Below are positions 17,109 through 26,313 of a stretch of 64,000 nucleotides of DNA, piece after piece. The stretch lies in the NCBI RefSeq assembly GCF_029109325.1, contig NZ_JAQKQJ010000024.1, forward strand, positions 278,692-342,691, in the 5' to 3' direction. The stretch comes from Nodosilinea sp. PGN35. GTDB lineage: Bacteria > Cyanobacteriota > Cyanobacteriia > Phormidesmidales > Phormidesmidaceae. Positions within the stretch are counted from its first letter, which is position 1; the number at the start of each line of letters is the position of its first letter. The notes beneath the pieces are model-generated. The model ran no database searches and was not told the origin of the DNA. It saw nothing but the letters and a program-made list of their open reading frames with translations. Made by a program: the position numbers and the translations under genes.

Positions 17109-17543
17109 ATGACGACCTCGCCTGCCTTTCCCGCCGCCGCTGATATTGTCGCCATTCGCCAGCGGCTGAGCCAGTTTAGCTGTCTGACCACGCCGCCCGT
17201 GCTCAGCCCGGCCGAAGCGGCCCAGGTGCGCGATGACCTGAGCTGCTTCAACGCCTGGTCTGACTACCAAACCCTGGGTATTTGCGCTAGCACTCTAGCG
17301 GAGGGACAGCAGGCCCTGGAGTCGTTTTTGGCGGCCCTGGGCATTGCCGTCACCCTCGATTTGCCGCCCCGCGCCGGGGCCACCTACCTGAAGTTCAACA
17401 CCCTTAAAGGGGCCTGGTATTTGGATGACTACAGCGGCCCGTCGCGGGGAGTGCTGATTACCTTTCACACCTCTGAACCCGAAGTGGCTGAGGTATCAGG
17501 CACCTACGGCCCGTTTCCCTTTGACCTATTCTCAGCCCTCTAG
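17109..17543 (+). CDS. DUF1824 family protein
   Basis: 144-residue protein of the DUF1824 family, which is found in cyanobacteria and plant plastids and has a small alpha/beta fold of unknown function. Family features are YLKFNTLKGAWYLDDYSGPSRGVLITFHTS and the C-terminal SGTYGPFPFDLF. No signal peptide or membrane helix. It is monocistronic and convergent with the AMIN-domain gene, whose stop lies 36 bases downstream. Confidence 0.88.
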   Translation: MTTSPAFPAAADIVAIRQRLSQFSCLTTPPVLSPAEAAQVRDDLSCFNAWSDYQTLGICASTLAEGQQALESFLAALGIAVTLDLPPRAGATYLKFNTLKGAWYLDDYSGPSRGVLITFHTSEPEVAEVSGTYGPFPFDLFSAL

Positions 17544-17578
17544 GAATGGCTCTGTTGGCCTTGGGCTGAAGGCGGAGC

Positions 17579-19603
17579 CTACCAGCCCCCCGTGCCCCAC
17601 TCGCGACTCGTCTCTGGGGCGGCGGCGATGGGAATAGCGCGGGGAATATCCTGCATCACCTGCACCTGAATGATCTGGTTGGGCTCAATGACAACGTACT
17701 GGGGGGAGGTGCCCACGACGGTGGTGGCCCCTATCAGCGCGCCCCCCAATAGACCAATGCCGCTGAAGCTGGTCAACAGCATCAGCGCGAGGGCCCCCAG
17801 CCCGGCCCCGGCGGCCAGCCGGGGGCTGCTGACTTCAGTGGTGCCCACCATGTACTCGGTGGTGCTGGCGAAATCAACCTGCTGCCCGGTGGGGGCAATC
17901 AGCATTTTGCTCACCCACCGCTGACCCTGAGGGGTGGGCTCAAACTGACCAATCAGCTGGCTGCCCGCCGGGGCTACAATGCCGTTGGTAATTGGGTCGC
18001 GAATGTCGTGGGCCAGCAGCAGCACCTGGTTTTGGGTGGAGTTGGTGTTGAGGTCGAGGGGTTCGTTGCCCACGTAGCGCAGCTCCAGCACCGTACCGGC
18101 GGCTATCAGGGTGTCGGGGGAAAGGGGGCGATCGCTGGGAGCCGCGTCCACGGCGCTGGGCAGGGCTGCCTGCTGGCTCTCCTGGGGCAGGGGACTGCCA
18201 AACAGAATTGGTTCGCCAGCGGCGGCTAAGACCATCGGGCTATCGGGGGGAACAACATTGCCCTGACTTGCCGTGGTAGGAGCCGTGGGCACCGTCAGGA
18301 GATTGGAGTCGCTGCCCGCCCGCTCCACGGGTACCGTCGCGATCGGCGGGGGCTCCTGGGTGAGGAGGCTGGGCTGTCCGGCTGGGGCGGTGGCCGAGGG
18401 GAGGTTTGGCAGCACGGGCGGATCGGCGGCAATTGCCGTGGCTGGGCCGCTGGGGGCCGCGGCAGTGGCGGGGGGATCCACGGCGATCGCCCCTGGCTCC
18501 TCAGCGGCAGCGGCGGCGATCGCCGGTTCTACAGCGGGCAGTGCTGGGGTCGGTAGCTCTGGCGGTGTCACCGCAATGGGCACACCGCTGGTTTCGGTGT
18601 CAATGGGCGCTACAGTCTGGGGCTCGGCGATGGCAGCGGGTTCGAGGGAACTGGCTGGCTGGCTGGCTACGGTTTCAGGGGCAGGGGTAGCGGCCAGCGG
18701 CGGCTCAGCCGCACCTCCGGCTGCTGGCGGTGGCTCAACGGTCAGCACGGAGCCGGTGCTGGCGGGGGGCTGTACCGCCGGTAGCGCGGCGATCGCCCCC
18801 GGCTGGGCCGCAGCGGCAGCCGGCGGTGCCACCGAGACCGAGCCGGAGCCCTGGGGCGCGGCCGCCACCGCGCCGAGGGCCGCATCGAGCTCCGCCAGGC
18901 TTGGTACTGACACCTGCTCTCCGGACTGGCCCAGATTGAAGGGGTCAACGGGCAGGGTTTCGGGCAGGTTGGTAAGGTTGGCGATATCGCTGGGCAGCAT
19001 CAGGTTGGCCGCCGAGGTGCTCAGCCGCCCGGTGCCCGCCTCCGGAAACCCCAGTCGCGAATCACTGCCTGGAATGACAGGCAGTTCCACAATCATGGAG
19101 CCATTGCCTGGTGCTGAATTGCTGTTGGGTACGGACACCGTAGAGGCCGCACCAGGGGCAGTGGCTAGGGCGGTGAGCACCCACCGAGTTTGCTCGCCAG
19201 CGGCAATGGAGACCAGGCTGGCCCCGTCCGCTGCTATCACGCTATCGGCTGCTAGTTTGAGCACCACTACAGTGGCATCGTTGACCTGACTCAGGCTCAC
19301 CTGGCTGACGGCCCCGCTGTAGGTCTGCTCGGTAACTGCGTCCCCCAGCTGGGTTTGAGGCAGGGTGAGCACGATGCGGGCGGGGTTACTCTCGACGGTG
19401 TACTGAGGAGTAATGCCGCTGGGCAGTGTCAGGGTCAACTGCTGGGTGGCCGGGTCAAACTGCCAGGCGGCCAGGGTTGCGGCCTGGGCGGCGGGGCTGA
19501 TGATCAGCAGGGTAGACACCATTAGCCCGGCACCGGCCCAGCCACCGCAGCGGTGCGCGCCTGAGCCTCGGTGAGATTGAGCAAAATAGGTGGACTGTTC
19601 CAT
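17579..19603 (-). CDS. AMIN-domain protein with Ala/Pro-rich linker and VirB10/TrbI-like C-terminus
   Basis: 674 residues. A signal peptide ends near AAQAATL (about residue 41). An AMIN domain follows (AAWQFDPATQQLTLTLPSG to VVVLKLAADSVIA, about 42-140), a module that binds peptidoglycan and targets proteins to envelope machines. Then come about 300 residues of Ala/Pro/Val low-complexity linker. The C-terminal 190 residues resemble the barrel domain of VirB10/TrbI: GTVLELRYVG, APAGSQLIGQFEPTPQGQRWVSKMLIAPTGQQVDF, a hydrophobic Gly-rich helix LGALALMLLTSFSGIGLLGGALIG, and VIEPNQIIQVQVMQDI. It probably spans the periplasm. ATG 19603 is preceded by GGGAG. No secretion or conjugation genes are nearby, so its machine is unknown. 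Confidence 0.82.
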   Translation of the reverse strand: MEQSTYFAQSHRGSGAHRCGGWAGAGLMVSTLLIISPAAQAATLAAWQFDPATQQLTLTLPSGITPQYTVESNPARIVLTLPQTQLGDAVTEQTYSGAVSQVSLSQVNDATVVVLKLAADSVIAADGASLVSIAAGEQTRWVLTALATAPGAASTVSVPNSNSAPGNGSMIVELPVIPGSDSRLGFPEAGTGRLSTSAANLMLPSDIANLTNLPETLPVDPFNLGQSGEQVSVPSLAELDAALGAVAAAPQGSGSVSVAPPAAAAAQPGAIAALPAVQPPASTGSVLTVEPPPAAGGAAEPPLAATPAPETVASQPASSLEPAAIAEPQTVAPIDTETSGVPIAVTPPELPTPALPAVEPAIAAAAAEEPGAIAVDPPATAAAPSGPATAIAADPPVLPNLPSATAPAGQPSLLTQEPPPIATVPVERAGSDSNLLTVPTAPTTASQGNVVPPDSPMVLAAAGEPILFGSPLPQESQQAALPSAVDAAPSDRPLSPDTLIAAGTVLELRYVGNEPLDLNTNSTQNQVLLLAHDIRDPITNGIVAPAGSQLIGQFEPTPQGQRWVSKMLIAPTGQQVDFASTTEYMVGTTEVSSPRLAAGAGLGALALMLLTSFSGIGLLGGALIGATTVVGTSPQYVVIEPNQIIQVQVMQDIPRAIPIAAAPETSREWGTGGW

Positions 19604-19952
19604 GGCTTAGGTCTCCCTCTGGGGCAGTGTGAGTGTGGAGCGAACGGAGCGGCCAGCGGCTTTTTCGGTAAACGCTAGATGCAGCGTGACAACCGGGTGC
19701 GTCTAGCCTAAATACAGCGTGAACCCAAAGTTCTAACTAAGGATACGCAGAATCTTGAGAATTGCAAGGGGGGAGGGGATTTTAGTGAGGAAGGCCTGGG
19801 GAACTTGTGGGGGAGCGATCGCGTCGCGGACTATCGGGGGCTTGCTGTTTTGGGGTTAAGCAACATTGCGGGCTGGTCTGCGCACCAGGCGCTGGGGCAC
19901 CCTGAGCAAAAATGTACTCACTCACACAATCGACTTTTGGAGGCAGCACACC
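19604..19952. other. 349-base divergent intergenic region
   Basis: It separates the AMIN gene (minus) from the COP23 gene (plus) and must hold both promoters. A partial direct repeat, cagcgtgacaacc near 19683 and cagcgtgaaccc near 19713, is present, together with a G-rich run and a GCGATCGC site. I see no convincing -35/-10 pair and no small gene. Confidence 0.5.
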
Positions 19953-20666
19953 ATGGTTCGTTCTACGACCGGCACGTTCGCTAAGTTACTCACGGGCGGG
20001 CTGGCCACCGCGCTACTCACGGGGCCCTTGTCCGCCGTAGTTCAGGCCCAAACCGGTGCCGAAGGTACGCCCGAAAATACTCCGACAGAGCCCGCTGAGA
20101 CCGACACCACACCTCGGTTTACCTGTCAGATGCAGAACGGCCAATACACCGTGATGTATTCCCCCACCAGCCAGCCGGGGCAGGCCTACCCCTGGGCAGT
20201 TCCCCAGGATATGGGCAGTGCCTGGCCAGCCGAGCGGCGCTGTGCCACCATCAGCGCCCGGCTAGAGGAGTACCGTCCTGACGGTCTGATGGCGCTGGAA
20301 ACGTCGGTAGAAAACGGCTATAACACCGTCTGCGTCACCACCGAGAACGCCCCCGGCTGTCGTATTGTGTTTACCGTACCGCCGGGGCAAGACGCCACGG
20401 CCACCCGTGACCTTGTATTTGACAACCTGGCGATCGCCGATCGAGGCGACCAAACCCAGGGAGTGACGACCTTCACCGGCGGCAACAGCGACGTGCTGGG
20501 GCAGATTGGCAACATTCTGGGGCTGCCCGGTGCGACCACCCCTAGGGCCCGCTCCAGCGGCATTAACCTAAAGCCCTTTCTCGATCCCACCGACGGCGGT
20601 ACCGGGGCGCGCCTGAGCGGCGGCAGCCCTGCCGGTCGTCCCCTTAACCCCGACGCCTTTCGCTAG
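19953..20666 (+). CDS. COP23 domain protein
   Basis: 237-residue exported protein. ATG 19953 follows GGAGG by nine bases and begins MVRSTTGTFAKLLTGG, a signal peptide cleaved near VVQAQT. The COP23 domain (circadian oscillating polypeptide, first described in Cyanothece) starts at PRFTCQMQNGQYTVMY and has its paired cysteines in FTCQ, ERRCATIS, TVCVT and PGCRIVF; the ISARLEEY helix is typical. The C-terminal third is Gly/Pro/Arg-rich and probably disordered. The function of COP23 proteins is unknown. The gene ends in a strong convergent terminator. Confidence 0.85.
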   Translation: MVRSTTGTFAKLLTGGLATALLTGPLSAVVQAQTGAEGTPENTPTEPAETDTTPRFTCQMQNGQYTVMYSPTSQPGQAYPWAVPQDMGSAWPAERRCATISARLEEYRPDGLMALETSVENGYNTVCVTTENAPGCRIVFTVPPGQDATATRDLVFDNLAIADRGDQTQGVTTFTGGNSDVLGQIGNILGLPGATTPRARSSGINLKPFLDPTDGGTGARLSGGSPAGRPLNPDAFR

Positions 20667-20730
20667 GCCGGGAAGACCGACCTAGTGTTCAGGCCAAAAA
20701 ACAATTGGGGCTTAGGGAAAACGGTTCACG

Positions 20731-20766
20731 GTTAAGCGGTTCACGGCGAGCCGTGAACCGCTTAAC
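20731..20766. terminator. Bidirectional terminator hairpin between COP23 and a membrane-protein gene
   Basis: Perfect 16-base arms gttaagcggttcacgg and ccgtgaaccgcttaac with a four-base centre cgag. The upstream sequence acggttcacg repeats part of the arm. It lies between two convergent genes. Confidence 0.8.
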
Positions 20767-20812
20767 GTAGACCGCCAACCCGTTACCCCGTCACATTTAA
20801 TTTGACTGACTA

Positions 20813-21466
20813 TTAGTCCACCATGTGCTGGGCAAAGAGGTAGCCTAGGAACAAAATTTGCAGAGCGGTAAACAGGCTGGCGGCAAATCCCGCCCAGTAG
20901 AGGGCAGTGTAGAGCTGTCCCCAGTGCTGTAAAGCTGGCGCTGGCTCAGGGCTCTGGGCCAGCGCTGTTTTAATGCCCTGCCAAAACCAGATCATGCCGG
21001 TAAAGTGAACGGTCAGCAGGGCCGGTAGCACGATGATCGCAGCCAGGCTGAAGGGGCCAATCGACCCGTGGGCATAGCCTGACGACCTGAAGGCGGCTAC
21101 GTAGCCAGTAAACCCCAGCGCCAGAAACAGTACGGCGGCGATCGCAAACCACCTGCCGCTGCGGCCCGGTCGCTCTGGGGCTTGGCTCCACTGCCTGAGC
21201 ACCCAGGTCAAACTCACCGCCAGCAGCACCGCCAGGGCAAAGCTAGTTCGCAGCCACAGGGTTTCGGGCACCCACTGTAACCAGGGCACCAGCGTGCCGG
21301 CGTTGGCGCTATTGACCTCAAAACTGGGGTCTCGCAGGGGCGATACCCAATGAATCAATCCGGCTAGCCCAGCGGAAATCAGCACCAGCGCCCCGAAGCT
21401 CACTAGAGACCGTTGAACCCTTAACCCCATAGCCATTGCTAGAACTCGCCTTAAATCACTACCCAT
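20813..21466 (-). CDS. Multi-pass membrane protein of unknown function
   Basis: 217 residues with about five hydrophobic segments: SLVSFGALVLISAGLAGLIHW, FALAVLLAVSLTWVL, FAIAAVLFLALGFTGYVAAF, GPFSLAAIIVLPALLTVHFTGMIWFW and LYTALYWAGFAASLFTALQIL. A loop AFRSSGYAHGSIGPFSL is conserved-looking and carries a His that might bind a cofactor. I do not recognise the family with confidence; it resembles DUF4079-type cyanobacterial membrane proteins only in general layout. The start is uncertain: ATG 21436 (MAMGLRVQ) follows AAGGCGAG and may be the true one. Confidence 0.7.
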   Translation of the reverse strand: MGSDLRRVLAMAMGLRVQRSLVSFGALVLISAGLAGLIHWVSPLRDPSFEVNSANAGTLVPWLQWVPETLWLRTSFALAVLLAVSLTWVLRQWSQAPERPGRSGRWFAIAAVLFLALGFTGYVAAFRSSGYAHGSIGPFSLAAIIVLPALLTVHFTGMIWFWQGIKTALAQSPEPAPALQHWGQLYTALYWAGFAASLFTALQILFLGYLFAQHMVD

Positions 21467-21568
21467 TTAAGACGGAGGGCCGGAGCAATGGTTGCTGCGA
21501 TCGCACCCCAATCGGTAGGCAATGCCTGGGGCTTCGTGGTAATCAGAAGGCAGTAACGCCATGGTTTT

Positions 21569-22456
21569 ATGTTTATTCCCCCCGGTTTTATCCAGCGGTC
21601 GGTGGCCCTACGCCTGGGCACCGTAACCTATATTGAAGCCGATGCCGACTTCTGGCCCGCCCCGCCTAGCTCCGCTGTGCCGCTGCTGTTTGTGCACGGC
21701 TTTGGCGGTGGGTCGTCGAGCTACGAGTGGTCTAAGGTGTACCCGGCCTTTGCGGCACACCCGGTGCTGGCCCCCGATCTGATTGGCTGGGGCGACTCCG
21801 ACCACCCCGATCGCCCCTGTACCACCGACGACTACCTGGCCCTGCTGGGGGACTTGATCGACCAACTCTGTCCCGCTCCGCCCCTGGTGATCGCCTCCTC
21901 CCTCAGCGGGGCGATGATGGTGCGCGCTGCCGTCGAGCAGCCCGAACGCCTCAGGGGTTTGTTTCTGGTGGCCCCCGCCGGGCTGGCTGACTTTGGCCAA
22001 GACCCCAGCCGCTCGCCGATCAACCAAATTGTTAAGCTGCCGGTGATCGATCAGCTGCTCTACCGGGGGGCGATCGCCACCGCCGAGGGCATTCGGCTGT
22101 TCTTGGCCCAGCGCCAGTTTGCCGACGACAGCAAAATTTCTGACGATATTGTGGCCGCCTACCTTAAGTCGGCCCAACAGCCCAATGCCGATGTGGCCGC
22201 CCTGGCTTTTGTGCGGGGCGACCTGAGCTTTGATCTGGCCCCTTACCTACCCCGGCTCACCACTCCCACTGTCCTGCTCTGGGGCGAGGCTGCCCAGCTT
22301 ACCGATGTGGCGCTGGGCCGTCGTCTAGCTGCCCTCAACCCCAATGCTATTCGTCGCTTTGAGGTGCTGCCGGGGGTGGGGCTGACCCCCCAGCTCGAGC
22401 AGCCTGGGGTCACCGTTGGGCTGATTCAGCAATGGTTGAGCGAGCTGGCTCAGTAG
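21569..22456 (+). CDS. Alpha/beta-fold hydrolase
   Basis: 295-residue alpha/beta hydrolase. The oxyanion strand LLFVHGFGGGSSSYEW, the DLIGWGDSDHPD loop and the nucleophile elbow VIASSLSGAMMVRAA (Ser in S-x-S-x-G form) are visible. The acid strand TVLLWGEAAQLTD is present. The usual catalytic His near the C-terminus is not evident: LPGVGLTPQLEQPG stands where GHxxxxE is expected, so catalysis is uncertain. No signal peptide. Close cyanobacterial relatives are annotated only as hydrolases. Its stop overlaps the 3' end of the convergent WG-repeat gene by seven bases. Confidence 0.85.
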   Translation: MFIPPGFIQRSVALRLGTVTYIEADADFWPAPPSSAVPLLFVHGFGGGSSSYEWSKVYPAFAAHPVLAPDLIGWGDSDHPDRPCTTDDYLALLGDLIDQLCPAPPLVIASSLSGAMMVRAAVEQPERLRGLFLVAPAGLADFGQDPSRSPINQIVKLPVIDQLLYRGAIATAEGIRLFLAQRQFADDSKISDDIVAAYLKSAQQPNADVAALAFVRGDLSFDLAPYLPRLTTPTVLLWGEAAQLTDVALGRRLAALNPNAIRRFEVLPGVGLTPQLEQPGVTVGLIQQWLSELAQ

Positions 22457-23604
22457 GCCGATTCTAGGCCCTTAAAGCCGACTCCGGTGAGCAAGGTGCC
22501 CTCGGTGTCGATAAAGCCCCAGCGGTTGTCCACCTGCACCCGCGCCCGCCCCTCTGAAAACCGCCCCGCATTGCTGTACTGGGGGGGTACCACCCAGTCT
22601 CCCTGGGGGTTGATGTAGCCGTAGAGCCCGTTTTGCTGCACGGCGGCTAACCCTTCTGAAAAGTCGGCGGCGTAGGCAAACTGAGGCTCAATGGCCACCT
22701 TCCCAGTGGGATCGATGTAGCCCCACTGGCTGTCGATCAGCGCGGCGGCCAGCCCTTCGGAAAAATCTGAGGCAAAGGGCAGGGTGGCCTCAACCACCGG
22801 GGTGCCGCTGGGGTCAATAAAGCCAAAGCTGCGTCCCTGACGGACTCGGGCCAGCCCCTCGACAAAGCTAAAGGCCCCGTCGTAACTGGGGGGGATGACC
22901 ATGGTGCCGGTGGTGTCAATGTAGCCGTAGAGCTGATCGACCCGCGCCACCGCCAGGGATTCTGAAAAGCTCCAGGCATCCTTCAGCCCCGGGGGAATAG
23001 CGGTGCGGCCGTCCCCATCGATGTAGCCGTAGGCATCTCCCAGTTTGACCAGGGCGCGATCGCCCACAAACCGCTCGGCTAGGTCAAACTGGGGCTCGAT
23101 TACCCACTCGCCCTGGCGGTTGATATAGCCGTACTTGGTGCCCCCCTGCACCGCTGCCAGCCCCTCAGAAAACGATTTGGCCTGGCGAAACTGTACCGGT
23201 ATGGCCCATTGACCCCGGCGATCGAGGTAGCCAAAGTAGGCCCCGGCCTGGGCAACCGCTAGGCCCTCAGCGTAGTCGGCGGCGGTCGTAATGTTTTCGT
23301 CGCTGACCCTGACCGTCAGATTGCCCTCGCGATCGATGTAGCCCAGGCTAGTTTTGAGGCGTACCAGGGCGACTCCTTCGGCAAAATCTGAGACAGAATC
23401 AAACAGCAGAGGGCTGGTCATCGCGCTGGCTACGGCAATGGGCTGGGGGTTTATGAACTCTAGCATTGTCGTGGTTTGCCACGGTAAACGGCCCAGTCCG
23501 ACTGAGGGTAGCCCCCAGGCAACCAGGGTGGGCAACCCCAGCGCCAGCGCTACTCCACCCAAGCTCCATCGCTGCCGCTGCCGGTTTCTCTGCGATCGCG
23601 CCAT
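22450..23604 (-). CDS. WG-repeat protein
   Basis: 384 residues. A basic N-terminus and a single hydrophobic helix (SLGGVALALGLPTLVAWGLPSV) suggest a membrane anchor or signal, followed by nine WG-type repeats of about 37 residues. Each has the pattern [FY]GY[IL][DN]xxGxW[VA]IPPQ[FY]xxAxxFSEGLAxV, for instance YGYINRQGEWVIEPQF and WGYIDPTGKVAIEPQF. WG repeats (KWG Leptospira family) form beta-rich structures; their role is unknown, probably binding at the cell envelope. ATG 23604 was chosen over an upstream TTG because GGGGGAAGG lies six bases before it. The last repeat reaches almost to the C-terminus, so the protein looks complete. Confidence 0.88.
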   Translation of the reverse strand: MARSQRNRQRQRWSLGGVALALGLPTLVAWGLPSVGLGRLPWQTTTMLEFINPQPIAVASAMTSPLLFDSVSDFAEGVALVRLKTSLGYIDREGNLTVRVSDENITTAADYAEGLAVAQAGAYFGYLDRRGQWAIPVQFRQAKSFSEGLAAVQGGTKYGYINRQGEWVIEPQFDLAERFVGDRALVKLGDAYGYIDGDGRTAIPPGLKDAWSFSESLAVARVDQLYGYIDTTGTMVIPPSYDGAFSFVEGLARVRQGRSFGFIDPSGTPVVEATLPFASDFSEGLAAALIDSQWGYIDPTGKVAIEPQFAYAADFSEGLAAVQQNGLYGYINPQGDWVVPPQYSNAGRFSEGRARVQVDNRWGFIDTEGTLLTGVGFKGLESAY

Positions 23605-23743
23605 AGCCTTCCCCCACTCAGCCCCGGCGGTGGTCAAGGTTCTGGCCGAGGCTATTTATATCACCATGACTATTTTTCGCTGGGCTGTGGAGAAATGTTC
23701 AAAAAAGATTAGGTGATAGCGTCAACCGGAGCTGGCTCCGGCC

Positions 23744-24580
23744 CTAGCCGCCCGCCTCGTCCAGGTTTAATGTCATCTGCTGGGGGTGCAGCTCGCGGTA
23801 GAGCCGCTCCAGATCGCCCCGCCGGTACATGTGGCGGTTGCCGCGCCGAGAGGTGCGACGCTCACAGCCCCGGGCGTCGAGCTGCCGCTGGAGATCGCTC
23901 CGGGAGCCGCCAAAGACCTTGACCGCATCCCGCAGGGGCACCCACTGCTCGGCAAACTGCTGCCTAAGGGCATCGTCAGAGGTGTTGGCCAAGCGCTCCA
24001 GCAGCAGGTTGGCCAGCAACCAGCAGGCCTTGGTGTCGGCCAGGGCGCGGTGCGATCGCCCCACATCAAAGCCAAAGTGCCGCACCAGCTGGGGCAAACT
24101 GCGAGAGGGCAGATCGGCCAGCAGCAGCCGCGACAGAATGACCGTACAAAACTGCTGAGCCTCAGGGCGCTTGAAGCCCTGGCCCAGGCGCTGGTACTCG
24201 GCCTGGATAAAGCTGTAGTCGAAGGCCAGGTTGTGGCCGGTGAGCACCCCCTGGTCGAGGGGCGATCGCAGCGCCTGCCACACCTCCTCGGCGGCGGTGC
24301 CCTGCTCGACCATGGCGGTGGTAATGCCCGTCAGCCGGGTGATAGTGGGCGGCACGCGCACTTTGGCATCCACCACAAACGAGGTCTCGTGGGTGATGCC
24401 CTGCTTCAGCGACCCCTGCACCACGGCAATTTCAATCACCCTGGCGTCGGGGGGACGAGAGCCGGTGGTTTCCACATCCACCACCGTCAGCAGCCCCTCA
24501 GACAGCTGACGGTAGTAGACCAATAACTGGTCTGTCAACAGCGCAGATTGAGCAATGCCGCCCACCGACACAGGAACCAT
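23744..24580 (-). CDS. 3'-5' exonuclease (DnaQ/DEDDh family)
   Basis: 278-residue exonuclease domain protein. The DEDDh motifs are ExoI DVETTGSRPP, ExoII HNLAFDYSFI and ExoIII HRALADTKACW, all complete, so it should hydrolyse DNA or RNA 3' ends with two metal ions. After the nuclease core comes a C-terminal region (about 190-278) with a basic CERRTSRRGNRHMYRRGDLERLYREL stretch, perhaps a small helix-turn-helix-like nucleic-acid-binding part. It could be a DNA polymerase III epsilon-like proofreading factor or a stand-alone repair or RNA exonuclease. The start is uncertain: ATG 24619 follows AAAAGGGG and would add 13 residues. Confidence 0.85.
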   Translation of the reverse strand: MVPVSVGGIAQSALLTDQLLVYYRQLSEGLLTVVDVETTGSRPPDARVIEIAVVQGSLKQGITHETSFVVDAKVRVPPTITRLTGITTAMVEQGTAAEEVWQALRSPLDQGVLTGHNLAFDYSFIQAEYQRLGQGFKRPEAQQFCTVILSRLLLADLPSRSLPQLVRHFGFDVGRSHRALADTKACWLLANLLLERLANTSDDALRQQFAEQWVPLRDAVKVFGGSRSDLQRQLDARGCERRTSRRGNRHMYRRGDLERLYRELHPQQMTLNLDEAGG

Positions 24581-24733
24581 AGTGCTACGACCGCAGGGAA
24601 CCTTCCTAAGGTGCCACATAGGTGCCCCTTTTTTTAGCGGACACCCTGCGGAGTCCCCCAAAATTGCTCCCCGACCAGGGGCGATCGGGCCTTGAAAACC
24701 CCAGGCTCAGTGGTTGCCCTAGATCCTGTGGCC

Positions 24734-25774
24734 CTAGCCCTCGCGGGGGGCGGTGCCATCGACGGCGGGCTTGCGCCAGAGGCGGGCAAAGCGCTCCTTC
24801 ACCACCAGCCACAGGAAGGGGAAGTCGTCCACCAGGTAGCGCTTCCACAGCCGCCCCGGCTCGGTGCTCAGACGGTAGAGCCACTCGAGTCCCAGCTTGC
24901 TCAGCAGCTCTGGGGCTCGAGGTTTGTTGCCCGCCTCAAAGTCAATAGCGGCCCCAACGGCCAAAAAGATATCGATGTTGGGCAGCTGCTCTCGGTACTT
25001 GGCAATCCACTTCTCCTGCTTGGGAGCCCCCACCCCCACCACCAGCACGTTGGCGGGCGACTGGCGAATCATCTCGAGAATGCGATCGCACTCAGCTTCG
25101 TCTTTTTCAAAGCCAAACGAAGGCGAGTGGGCCTGCACAATAATCTGCCGACCAATGCGGGCGTTAATGCGCTCCATTGCCTGGGCCGCAATGCCTTCGG
25201 CTCCCCCCATGAGGAAAATTTTAATCGCCTCATTGTTGCGGTGGTGATCGCAAAACATGGGGAACAGGTCAGACCCCGAGATTTTGGCCTTCAGAGGCGT
25301 GCCCAAAAACTTAGAGGCAAACATTAGCACCTGGCTGTCGCAGACGCGGTAGTCGGCGGCGCTGTAGGCTTTGACGAAGTCCATATCTTTTTGGAGCTTC
25401 ATCAGGTGGTCAACGTTGGGGGTAAACACCACCCCCTGCTTTAGCTGACTTAAGAAGTCGTTAACCGAAATATTGTCGATGGGAATGCTGAGAATTTCGA
25501 CCTGATTTTGAATATGTTCGTACTGCTGTTTGCGCAGTTCTCGGGCCGTAGACTCTAAAGCAGCCTTGCGAAACTGGCGGTACAGCTGTTTGACATTCTC
25601 CGCTGGCACCGGCTGACCCGCCGCCGCTGCCGCCAAAACTACCTCAGCCGGGGCAATGGCAGCCGAGCCGCTGGACTCAAAACCCTGCTCTAGGGCTGAA
25701 TGGATAGCGGCCTCGTCAGTTGCGACCGTATCTACAGCTGAGGTAAAAACCTGTCCGGTAGACTTTGACTCCAT
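24734..25774 (-). CDS. WecG/TagA/CpsF family glycosyltransferase
   Basis: 346-residue GT26 family glycosyltransferase, which moves N-acetylmannosaminuronate- or similar sugars onto lipid-linked acceptors for surface polysaccharide. Core motifs are GVVFTPNVDHLMKLQ, the CDSQVLMFASKFLG segment, IFLMGGAEGIA, VVGVGAPKQEKWIAKYR and GLEWLYRLSTEPGRLWKRYL. It has an unusual N-terminal extension of about 100 residues (SAVDTVATDEAAIHSALEQ to AALESTARELRKQQYEHIQ), helical and charged. ATG 25774 was preferred over an upstream TTG. The gene is alone, not in a polysaccharide cluster. Confidence 0.9.
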   Translation of the reverse strand: MESKSTGQVFTSAVDTVATDEAAIHSALEQGFESSGSAAIAPAEVVLAAAAAGQPVPAENVKQLYRQFRKAALESTARELRKQQYEHIQNQVEILSIPIDNISVNDFLSQLKQGVVFTPNVDHLMKLQKDMDFVKAYSAADYRVCDSQVLMFASKFLGTPLKAKISGSDLFPMFCDHHRNNEAIKIFLMGGAEGIAAQAMERINARIGRQIIVQAHSPSFGFEKDEAECDRILEMIRQSPANVLVVGVGAPKQEKWIAKYREQLPNIDIFLAVGAAIDFEAGNKPRAPELLSKLGLEWLYRLSTEPGRLWKRYLVDDFPFLWLVVKERFARLWRKPAVDGTAPREG

Positions 25775-26313
25775 AGGATTATCCAACTTCAAGAACCAGA
25801 GAGATCATCGATTAGCTAAAGCGCTCAGGAGCTGTCTGACCTAAGCCAGACCCCTACCCGCAGCTCGCTCCAACCTTCGATGGCCCATTGGGCAGATGCG
25901 ACCGTTGCTACAGACTAGTCTAATGTTACGTAAATAACCAACCATCTCAGTATAAATACCGTATTTTGCAGGAAGGCCTACGGGGTTGAGCCAGGGCTGA
26001 ATCAATTTGTGCCTCAGCTCAGGGTTGAGCGCTGCTCACGCTGTCGGCTGCCTCAATCAGTCTAGGGCTAGGGTACGAGAAAACACGGATGTCATCCCAC
26101 AGTTCACAAAAGCTGAATACCTCTGTAAAGCTGGCCCGACTTCCCTTTAATTTCGCGGCTTCAGGGGGGGCGAACCCCTGCATCTCGGAATGCGGTTGCC
26201 TCAATCCTTTAGAATTGCAGCAGTGTGATCTGATGCCTCCAGGGTTCTGTACGGTCTCCCCCTGAGTACAGGTTACCCACAGACTGCTGCAAACCTGCCG
26301 TTACCCGTTGCCC
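25775..26313. other. 539-base divergent region between the glycosyltransferase and flavodiiron genes
   Basis: No gene supported. A palindrome ttacgtaa (25926-25933) and a TATAAA box (25951-25956) on the plus strand could form a promoter with a 19-base spacing, which is longer than optimal and would leave a leader of about 350 bases before the flavodiiron ATG. The stretch 26200-26310 has several short self-complementary runs but no recognised RNA family. Confidence 0.45.

Noticed and set aside
18273..19289. Long plus-strand open frame (338 codons) antisense to the AMIN-domain gene
   Set aside because: It mirrors the Ala/Pro/Gly-rich linker of the minus-strand gene; composition is all Gly/Ala/Ser, there is no family match, and the minus strand has signal peptide and domain evidence.
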